Source of the DNA: Clostridiales bacterium | GTDB taxonomy: Bacteria > Bacillota > Clostridia > Christensenellales > Borkfalkiaceae | Assembly (NCBI GenBank): GCA_021635425.1 | Contig: JAJWOJ010000030.1 | Location: 1 to 12,249, forward strand | Length of the DNA stretch: 12,249 nucleotides | Reading direction: 5' to 3' | Shown here: positions 6,185 through 12,249 of the stretch, one piece after another | Layout of the letters: each line of letters opens with the position of its first letter | Position numbering within the stretch: the first letter of the stretch is position 1 | The notes under the pieces: model-generated | Database searches by the model: none | What the model saw: the letters and a program-made list of their open reading frames with translations, nothing else | What the model was told of the DNA's origin: nothing | Translations under genes and position numbers: made by a program

Positions 6185-7645
6185 ATGAAGAGCAAAAAAA
6201 TAATTTCATCGGTGCTTGCGCTTTCAACGGTATTCGCGCTTGCGTCCTGCGGGAACAACGATAACGGCGGTAACGGAAGCGGTTCAAACCGCCCGAACGT
6301 CGGCGATAACGGAACTATAAACGTAATGCTTCTGGATACGGGCATCGGAACGGACTTTTTAAACGAAGTGGCGGACGATTTTTATAACGAAACGGGCATA
6401 ACCGTAAGGGTAAACAGCGATTCGCTCATCGACGAAGACCTTAAAAACTCGATGACTTTAGAGGACGGCGTAGACGACGATATTTACATGTCGGGGCTTA
6501 CCTATAACTGGATAGACTGGGTAAACGCCGACACTATCGAAGATCTTACCGACCTTTGCAACGAGGAATACGAAGACGGCTCGACGATTAACGGTAAAAT
6601 CGCTCCCGCGATACGCGACCTCGGCAAAATCGGCGACCACAGATTCATTATTCAGTTCACTTACTGCCCGACGGGCTTTGTGTACAATCAGGATATGCTC
6701 GACGATTTATACGAAAAGGGCATCGCGGAAAGCAACGTTTTCCCGACGGAATGGGATAAACTCGTAAAGCTCGCGAAAGACGTTTCCGCGGCGGATTATA
6801 AATATAACGGAAGCAAAACATACGGAATCGTCTGGGGTGCGACCGACGAAGACCCTATGGACACTTACAAAACGCTCTGGGCGCAGGGCGATTATTCCAA
6901 ATATCGCGAATATTTCGTGCAGGAAGAAGAACTTGACGTAAATCTTTTCGTAAACGACGAAAACAGGAAAGCTCTCGAAGCGTTATACGATCTTTTCGCT
7001 CCCGTAAACGGCGTTTCTTCCACGTCCGTTCCGAGAATGCTCACCACGAGCCATACCGACGGGTATAACTCCTTCCTTCGCGGCGACGCGCTCATGTGCT
7101 TTGCGGGAGGTTGGTTCGAATCGGAAGTTAAGGAAAATATCTCGGAAGATACCTTCAATTATCGCTTCGCACCCGTTCCCGCGCTCGACGGCAACGAAAT
7201 CTGCGTAAACGTCAACTATCCTACCGAATATTTCTTCATTCCCAAGTGCAGCAAGAACGTCGAAAAGGCTAAACGGTTCCTTAAATTCATGTTCAGGGAA
7301 GAAAACCTCGTAAAAATGCACAACGCGGTGCAAACTCCGCTTGCGTTCGACTACGATACCTCTTCGCTTAAACTCACCGATTGGGGAAAAGAGGTTCAGA
7401 GCGTTATGAAGTATAAACAGACCGTTTCGGGTTCGACTTCGCTTTATTATCTCACGGGCGGGCTTCGCCCCGAAATTACGGGCAACGTTTTCCAGAAGAT
7501 TTATAACGGTCAGGTTGCAAGAGATAATCTCGCGTCGCTTTTAAGAACGGATTTTGACAACAAGAGCGGCGGAAACTGGGAAGACACGAAAGGTCTTGTC
7601 GTAAAATACGAAGAAAAATTCAGAAGCAAAGGGCTTATTAAATAA
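6185..7645 (+). CDS. ABC importer extracellular solute-binding lipoprotein, sugar type
   Basis: A 486-residue lipoprotein: signal peptide with lipobox LASC (Cys22), then a Gly/Asn-rich linker (23-42), then a family-1-type solute-binding fold. Typical features are INVMLLDTG at the first strand, FLNEVADDFYNETGITVRV, the hinge-region GFVYNQDMLDDL, FPTEWDKLVKLAKDV, and FLRGDALMCFAGGWFESE followed by EYFFIPKCSKNVEKAKRFLKFM. The role is capture of a sugar or oligosaccharide at the outer face of the membrane and delivery to the two permeases that follow. The RBS (AAGAGG, 6168-6173) lies inside the end of the previous gene, and the 4-bp gap implies co-translation. The substrate cannot be read from the sequence; several Trp and Tyr residues fit a carbohydrate ligand. 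Confidence 0.93.
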   Translation: MKSKKIISSVLALSTVFALASCGNNDNGGNGSGSNRPNVGDNGTINVMLLDTGIGTDFLNEVADDFYNETGITVRVNSDSLIDEDLKNSMTLEDGVDDDIYMSGLTYNWIDWVNADTIEDLTDLCNEEYEDGSTINGKIAPAIRDLGKIGDHRFIIQFTYCPTGFVYNQDMLDDLYEKGIAESNVFPTEWDKLVKLAKDVSAADYKYNGSKTYGIVWGATDEDPMDTYKTLWAQGDYSKYREYFVQEEELDVNLFVNDENRKALEALYDLFAPVNGVSSTSVPRMLTTSHTDGYNSFLRGDALMCFAGGWFESEVKENISEDTFNYRFAPVPALDGNEICVNVNYPTEYFFIPKCSKNVEKAKRFLKFMFREENLVKMHNAVQTPLAFDYDTSSLKLTDWGKEVQSVMKYKQTVSGSTSLYYLTGGLRPEITGNVFQKIYNGQVARDNLASLLRTDFDNKSGGNWEDTKGLVVKYEEKFRSKGLIK

Positions 7646-8628
7646 TGATACGAAAGCAAACGGACGACAGGGGCGAAAAACTCGCCCCGTCGTTTGATAA
7701 AATTTCAAACGGGATGAGGAAAAAGAAACGGCAGGACATGATTTTCGCCTATGCCGTTCTTATTTTTCCCGTAATTCACTTTATAGTGTTCTGGTTGTGC
7801 ATGAACGTAAGCACGGTGTTTCTTTCCTTTCGCTCGGGCAACATGCAGGTGGGAGAATGGAATAATTTCAGAAACTACACGGGCGCGTTCAGAGCTATTT
7901 TCGGGATAGACAAAAACGAAGGAATGATAATGAATTGGCGCGCGCTTTTAAACACCCTTTCGCTCATTCCTTTAAGCATGTTCATAAACCTTCCCATAAC
8001 GCTTATCTTTTCGTTCGCCATTTTCAGAAAAATCAAGGGCTACACGATTTATCAGATAGTGCTGTTTCTTCCCGCGATGATTTCCGCAACCGTTTTGTGC
8101 TTTGTGTTCAAGATGTTCATCAACGGCAATCAGGCGGTTTTCAACAAGCTTTTGGAAGCGATGAACTTAGAGAAGATAATCCCCGCGAACAACTGGCTTG
8201 GCGATAAGCACACCGCGTGGCCGAGCATGCTTGTTTTCAGCGTGTGGACGGGTATAAGCACCAACATTATTTATTTCGGCTCGTCCATGGCGAGGGTTCC
8301 CGAAAGCATTATCGAAAGCGTGCAGTTAGACGGCGCGAGCGAGATGACTATTTTCAATAAAATAGTTCTTCCCATTTTGATGCCGACGATCTGCACGATG
8401 TCGATTTCGATCGTTTCGGGCTGCTTTGCATGGTATATGCCCTCGCTTTTAATCGATTCCAACAATCAGTATATAACGAGCCTCGCGCTTATCGTCATCA
8501 CCAACACCAAGTCCAACAACATAGGGCTTGCTTCGGCGTGGGGCGTTATAATCGGCGTACTCGGAATGGTTTTCATAACGGTATTCCGCAAGGTGCTTGC
8601 TAAATTTTCCGAGGAGGTGGAGTTTTAA
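7645..8628 (+). CDS. ABC sugar importer permease, MalF/UgpA type
   Basis: A 327-residue inner-membrane permease. A charged N-terminus (1-31) precedes the first membrane span (about 33-56). Further spans lie near 104-126, 135-157, 193-212, 242-268 and 295-315, giving six. The EAA loop that docks on the ATPase is clear at 224-243: ESVQLDGASEMTIFNKIVLP, with the standard DGA, F and LP positions. Its ATG overlaps the TAA of the binding-protein gene by 1 bp (TAATG) with only a weak AAAGGG upstream, so translation is probably coupled. It pairs with the next permease; no ATPase is encoded here. Confidence 0.94.
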   Translation: MIRKQTDDRGEKLAPSFDKISNGMRKKKRQDMIFAYAVLIFPVIHFIVFWLCMNVSTVFLSFRSGNMQVGEWNNFRNYTGAFRAIFGIDKNEGMIMNWRALLNTLSLIPLSMFINLPITLIFSFAIFRKIKGYTIYQIVLFLPAMISATVLCFVFKMFINGNQAVFNKLLEAMNLEKIIPANNWLGDKHTAWPSMLVFSVWTGISTNIIYFGSSMARVPESIIESVQLDGASEMTIFNKIVLPILMPTICTMSISIVSGCFAWYMPSLLIDSNNQYITSLALIVITNTKSNNIGLASAWGVIIGVLGMVFITVFRKVLAKFSEEVEF

Positions 8629-9515
8629 TGGAACTTAAAAACAATCGGGAAATAAAGAGCCGTCTGCACGCGGGCGACGTTGTTTATAAAATTCTCGTCA
8701 CGGCAGGGATTCTTCTTTTTTCGCTGTCGTTCGCGTTCGTTCTCGTGTGGATGTTATGCAATTCCGTCCGGCCGCAGAAAAGTTATTTCAATGACGTTTT
8801 AGCGTTCTGGAATTTAAAAGGAGCTACGTTCGATAATTACGTCAGGATTTTCACGACGAAATACGGCTCGGCAAAAATTACGATGTTCGGAATGCTCAAA
8901 AACTCGTTTATTCTGATTATCGTCTGCACGGCGTTGCAGGCGATAGTTCCCGTTATAACGGGTTACGTCGTCGCGAGATACAAAACGAAGCTCGGCGCGA
9001 TTGCCGTTCAGCTCGTAATAATTTCCATGGTCGTACCCGCAATCGGCTCCACCGCCAGCACTTATTCGTTTATGTCGGCGATAAAACTCAAAGACAAATG
9101 GCTCGGGATATTCCTCATGAACGCCGGCGGACTCGGATTCGGAATGCTTCTTTATAAAAACTATTTCTCGTCAATTTCGTGGGAATATGCCGAATCGGCG
9201 TTTTTAGACGGCGCGGGAAATTTAAGAGTATTTTTCTCCATTATGTACCCGCAGGCGTTGCCTCTTATCGTTTCCATGGCGATATTGAACGTAATCGGGC
9301 TTTGGAACGACTACATGACCCCGTATCTCTTCCTTAACTCCAAACCGACGGTCGCGCTCGGGGTTTACAGTATTCAGACGAGAGCGGAGAGAAACGGCGC
9401 GATGCCTCAGGCGTTCGCCGCGATGACCTTCATGACGATTTTCGTGCTTATTATTTACGCGGCGTTCAGCAAAACAATCATGTCAAGTATGTCCGTAGGA
9501 GGATTAAAAGGATAA
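8628..9515 (+). CDS. ABC sugar importer permease, MalG/LacG type
   Basis: A 295-residue permease with about six membrane spans (near 23-45, 91-115, 124-146, 158-178, 210-230, 264-284). The EAA loop is at 186-208 (EYAESAFLDGAGNLRVFFSI then MYP), and the C-terminus VGGLKG is typical of MalG-type subunits. ATG overlaps the stop of the preceding permease by 1 bp, and here the RBS is strong (GAGGAGGTGG, 8611-8620). It should form a heterodimeric channel with the upstream permease, driven by an ATPase shared with other importers (MsiK-like arrangement, inferred). Confidence 0.94.
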   Translation: MELKNNREIKSRLHAGDVVYKILVTAGILLFSLSFAFVLVWMLCNSVRPQKSYFNDVLAFWNLKGATFDNYVRIFTTKYGSAKITMFGMLKNSFILIIVCTALQAIVPVITGYVVARYKTKLGAIAVQLVIISMVVPAIGSTASTYSFMSAIKLKDKWLGIFLMNAGGLGFGMLLYKNYFSSISWEYAESAFLDGAGNLRVFFSIMYPQALPLIVSMAILNVIGLWNDYMTPYLFLNSKPTVALGVYSIQTRAERNGAMPQAFAAMTFMTIFVLIIYAAFSKTIMSSMSVGGLKG

Positions 9516-9517
9516 TC

Positions 9518-9592
9518 ATGAACAAATTTTTGAAAAAGACGTTGGCTTTAACGGCGGCGGTTATATCCGCTTTCGGCATTACGGGCTGCGGA
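9518..9592 (+). repeat. Signal-peptide cassette, copy 1
   Basis: The first 75 bases of the phosphatase gene (codons 1-25, through the lipobox Cys and next Gly) differ at only 6 positions from 10789-10863. Similarity stops in the linker, and the mature proteins are unrelated. Confidence 0.9.
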
Positions 9593-10762
9593 AACGGACA
9601 ACCGAGCCAATCGACGGACGGCTCCGGCGGCAAACAATCCGAACTCGGCGGATTACAGTTGAGGTATGAATATAACGGTGAGGAAACCGATATCGTTTCA
9701 AAACCCTTTTTCAAGTATTTAAATGCGGAAACCAATGATAAAGCCGCGGAATACCTCACGGAGTATACGCGGGCATACACTCTCGTACAGACATTGTCGG
9801 TGCGTTGGGAAGATGACAAAAGTTCGGTTTATGAGGTGCATTTTGCCGATAACGAGGATTTTGATGGAGAAAAAGTTTTTACGACCGAACGCGCTAAGGC
9901 GGAACTCGGCGGAACGCTTATCCCCGGGAAAACTTATTATTATAAAATCGTCGGAGATAAAAAGGAGACGAAAGCAGACAGCTTTAAGGTTAAAGACAAC
10001 GTATTAAGACCTATAAACGCGGGCGGGGCAAGCAATATCCGCGACCTCGGCGGCTGGGCGATAAGCGGCGGAAATATAAAATACGGCAAGCTTTATCGCG
10101 GCGGAAAGCTGAATGACGGGAACGAAACGACGCTTACGGAAGACGGATTGAAGGTCATGCGCGAAACGCTCGGAATAAAAACGGAAATAGATCTTCGTTT
10201 CGACGGTCTGGACGATTACGGGCAGACGGTAAGCGTTCTCGGCGACGACGTCAGGTATATAAAAGCGGGTTTTCACGGCTATAATTATATTCTTCCCGAG
10301 TTTAAAAATTACGGAAAAAACAAGAGAAGTTATTATAAACCGTCCGCGCAGTCTTTAAAGACGATTTTTTCGGCTTTGGCAGATGAAAACAACTATCCGA
10401 TTTATTTTCACTGCAATGCGGGAGCCGACAGAACGGGAACTCTTGCGTTTTTGATCGAAGCCGTTCTCGGCGCGAGCGAAGAAGACGTGACGAAAGATTT
10501 CGAGCTTACGAGTTTTTCGCCTTACGGCGCGAGATATCGCGGGAAAATCGAAAACGGGAAATTCGTTAACGGAATCATGCAGGACGATTCGGATAATTTC
10601 GTCGCGTTCGGCTATTTCGTCGAAAGAATGAAAGCGGTTTACTGCGACGAGGGAGAAACGCTCGCTCAGGGCGTTGAAAAATACCTGAAAACCGTTTGCG
10701 GAGTTACCGACGAAGAGATTCGATCGCTTAAACGAATCGTGACGGCTGAAAAGCCCGATTAA
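9518..10762 (+). CDS. Lipoprotein tyrosine/phosphoinositide-type phosphatase with Fn3-like domain
   Basis: A 414-residue lipoprotein. The signal peptide ends in lipobox ITGC (Cys24), followed by a Ser/Gly linker. Residues ~85-160 look like a fibronectin-III or phosphatase N-terminal beta domain (LSVRWEDDKSSVYEVHFA, IPGKTYYYKIVGD). The C-terminal half is a CX5R phosphatase: N173-IRDLGGW, then KYGKLYRGGKL, EIDLRF, and the P-loop HCNAGADRTG at 298-307 with Cys299 as nucleophile and Arg305 binding phosphate. This matches the bacterial tyrosine phosphatase type of MptpB and Listeria LipA, some of which also hydrolyse phosphoinositides. It is anchored outside the membrane, so cytoplasmic phosphotyrosine is an unlikely substrate. 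It lies 2 bp after the permease gene, RBS AAAAGGA (9506-9512). Substrate unknown; a phosphorylated sugar, inositol phosphate or envelope phosphoester is possible. Confidence 0.88.
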   Translation: MNKFLKKTLALTAAVISAFGITGCGNGQPSQSTDGSGGKQSELGGLQLRYEYNGEETDIVSKPFFKYLNAETNDKAAEYLTEYTRAYTLVQTLSVRWEDDKSSVYEVHFADNEDFDGEKVFTTERAKAELGGTLIPGKTYYYKIVGDKKETKADSFKVKDNVLRPINAGGASNIRDLGGWAISGGNIKYGKLYRGGKLNDGNETTLTEDGLKVMRETLGIKTEIDLRFDGLDDYGQTVSVLGDDVRYIKAGFHGYNYILPEFKNYGKNKRSYYKPSAQSLKTIFSALADENNYPIYFHCNAGADRTGTLAFLIEAVLGASEEDVTKDFELTSFSPYGARYRGKIENGKFVNGIMQDDSDNFVAFGYFVERMKAVYCDEGETLAQGVEKYLKTVCGVTDEEIRSLKRIVTAEKPD

Positions 10763-10788
10763 AAATTCAGATATCATCGAGGGAAAAA

Positions 10789-10863
10789 ATGAACAAATTT
10801 TTGAAAAGGACATTAGCTTTAACGGCGGCGGTTATAGCCGCTTTCGGCGTTACGGGTTGCGGA
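10789..10863 (+). repeat. Signal-peptide cassette, copy 2
   Basis: About 92% identical to 9518-9592, including the rare-looking run ACGGCGGCGGTTATA. The change pattern is mixed: three synonymous codon changes and three conservative ones (K/R, S/A, I/V). Bases upstream of the two ATGs are not similar, so only the coding cassette is shared. Confidence 0.9.
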
Positions 10864-12246
10864 GAGGATTCTCCCGCAAGCGGCGGCAAAGAGAGCGGAA
10901 GCGCGGCGAACAGAAACCTTACGGTGAACGTAAGCTCGTCGCTCGTCGATTTTTCCAAGTATAAAGATACGAAAACGACCGATATCTACGCCTGGCGCGG
11001 ACCTGCGGATTTATCGGACGAGCAGTGGCAGACGTTTAAAGAAAGCGGAATAAACACGCTCATCATGGACTCGGGCATAGACGGAAAGCGCGGCGCGCAG
11101 TTCGGCTCGGCATCGCAGGAAGAATATATAGAAAAGTGCCATAAATACGGTATAAACGCCATAGGTTACACCAACGGCAACATAAACACCAACGTCAAGG
11201 ACTATAAAAACGAGGAGTTTTATCCGACGATAAAGGGCATCGATTACACCGACGAGCCGCCGATTTCGGAGTTTGAAGAAATAGCGACGGCGATACCCGA
11301 TTTTTCGGCGAAGTACCCGGGCGGCAAGTTTTTCGTGTGTATGCTCTCGAGCGGGGCGGACGCGAAGCATTTAGGCACCGCCGATTACAGAGAGTATGCA
11401 AACGGTTGGTACGATACCGTTTTGTCGCGGCTTCCCGAGGGGATGCCGAGGGTTTTCGCAACCGATATCTATCCGATGCACGACGATAAGAAATACGGCT
11501 ATAACTACGTCGAGGAGACGTGGCTTCGCTCGCTCGCATATCTCGGAGAGGTTAAACTCGCTCATCCCGAAATTGTGTTGCATATGGCTATGCAGTCCAT
11601 GAGTTTCGGTTTTTTGGAAAACACTTCGCCGAGAAGGCTTCCTTCCGAAGCCGATTGTATTTTTCAGGCTTACGTGAATATGGCGTTCGGTTTCACCGAG
11701 TTCAGCTGGTTCACCTATTCTTCGCCCGAGCTTGACGAGAGGGAATTCGGCGAAGAACACGTTTCGATGCTCGACAGGTCGAACGGGAAGACTTCCGCAT
11801 ATTACGGCGTTAAAAAGGCAAACGAACTTATTTACGACCTGGACGAAGTGATGATGTCGTTAACCTGGCACGGCGTGTACCCGATAACCGTAAAATCTTC
11901 GACGGATAGCGAAAAGACGGACGAAAGGGCGATAAGATACCTTAAATCGATAAAGGGCGTTATCTTGGACGAAAGCGATTTCAACGTCGTTAAATCGGTT
12001 TCCGCAAACGGGAACGTGCTTTGCTCTCAGTTCACCGACGAAAAGGATAACGAGGGATTCATGCTCGTAAATTACGGCGATCCGTCGTACGAAAAGACCG
12101 TTAAGGTCGAAGCGGAATTTATCGACTGCGACAAAATAATCGTATATCGCGACGGAAAAGCGACCGTCGAAAACGTCGGAAACGGAAAATGGAGCGAGGA
12201 TATCCCCGCGGGCAAAGGCGTGTTTATAATACCTTATAAAACTTAA
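10789..12246 (+). CDS. Lipoprotein with glycosidase-like TIM barrel
   Basis: A 485-residue lipoprotein (lipobox VTGC, Cys24; Ser/Gly linker to ~42). Residues ~60-345 show the alternation of a TIM barrel: IYAWRGP, FKESGINTLIM, CHKYGINAIGY, then GIDYTDEPP (150-158), FFVCMLSS, VFATDIYPM, EIVLHMAMQS and AYVNMAFGFTEFSWFTYSSP. The TDEP motif after the fourth strand is where retaining glycosidases of this superfamily place the acid/base Glu (Glu156 here). The nucleophile is not clear; Glu304 in FTEFSWFTY is a candidate. Residues ~395-485 form a beta-rich C-terminal domain, as in GH42-like enzymes. I cannot assign a GH family. RBS GAGGG (10779-10783), 26 bp after the phosphatase gene. Likely acts outside the cell on the same substrate as the importer. 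Its signal peptide is nearly identical to that of the phosphatase. Confidence 0.75.
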   Translation: MNKFLKRTLALTAAVIAAFGVTGCGEDSPASGGKESGSAANRNLTVNVSSSLVDFSKYKDTKTTDIYAWRGPADLSDEQWQTFKESGINTLIMDSGIDGKRGAQFGSASQEEYIEKCHKYGINAIGYTNGNINTNVKDYKNEEFYPTIKGIDYTDEPPISEFEEIATAIPDFSAKYPGGKFFVCMLSSGADAKHLGTADYREYANGWYDTVLSRLPEGMPRVFATDIYPMHDDKKYGYNYVEETWLRSLAYLGEVKLAHPEIVLHMAMQSMSFGFLENTSPRRLPSEADCIFQAYVNMAFGFTEFSWFTYSSPELDEREFGEEHVSMLDRSNGKTSAYYGVKKANELIYDLDEVMMSLTWHGVYPITVKSSTDSEKTDERAIRYLKSIKGVILDESDFNVVKSVSANGNVLCSQFTDEKDNEGFMLVNYGDPSYEKTVKVEAEFIDCDKIIVYRDGKATVENVGNGKWSEDIPAGKGVFIIPYKT

Positions 12247-12249
12247 AAC

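Noticed and set aside
5848..6345. Minus-strand open frames spanning the junction of the first two operon genes
   Set aside because: Proline/serine/alanine-rich shadow of the Gly-rich linker and lipoprotein leader; no RBS, no domain, and it would run against the operon.

Overview
The window looks like a carbohydrate-uptake or surface-glycan locus from an uncultured low-to-mid GC Firmicute, probably a gut-type Clostridia (possibly Christensenellales). The evidence is AraC-type control, AGGAGG-like ribosome binding sites, lipobox lipoproteins, an ABC sugar importer without its own ATPase, and CpG-rich codon use (ACG, GCG, TCG, GAC). The taxonomic guess rests on gene style only.

Left part (1-1860): the 3' end of a surface-protein gene that runs off the left edge. 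Its visible N-terminal part holds two ~108-residue modules. It ends at a TAG (1556-1558), but the same frame continues coherently for about 40 codons into what looks like the beginning of another domain, then decays. I read this as a nonsense-interrupted, 3'-truncated gene. A strong intrinsic terminator follows.

Middle (1873-2982): an AraC-family regulator on the minus strand, divergent from a long plus-strand operon. The 165-bp intergenic region carries a good promoter for each direction. The regulator's promoter sits so close to its ATG that the mRNA may be leaderless. Two GCTAACA elements 11 bp apart overlap the operon's -35 and form a candidate AraC operator.

Right part (2983-12246): six tightly packed plus-strand genes with no visible internal terminator. 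They encode a 1065-residue secreted, C-terminally anchored repeat/lectin-like protein; a solute-binding lipoprotein; two MalF/MalG-type permeases; a lipoprotein with an Fn3-like domain followed by a tyrosine/phosphoinositide-type phosphatase (HCNAGADRTG P-loop); and a lipoprotein with a glycosidase-like TIM barrel carrying a TDEP motif. Two of the gene junctions overlap by 1 bp. The operon may continue past the right edge, since only 3 bases remain.

Working model (inference): the regulator senses a ligand and switches on a surface machine. The repeat protein binds a polymer at the envelope, the two lipoprotein enzymes trim or dephosphorylate it outside the membrane, and the ABC importer takes up the product using an ATPase encoded elsewhere. 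The extracellular phosphatase inside a sugar-importer operon is the least expected component and could point to a phosphorylated glycan or inositol phosphate/phosphoinositide substrate.
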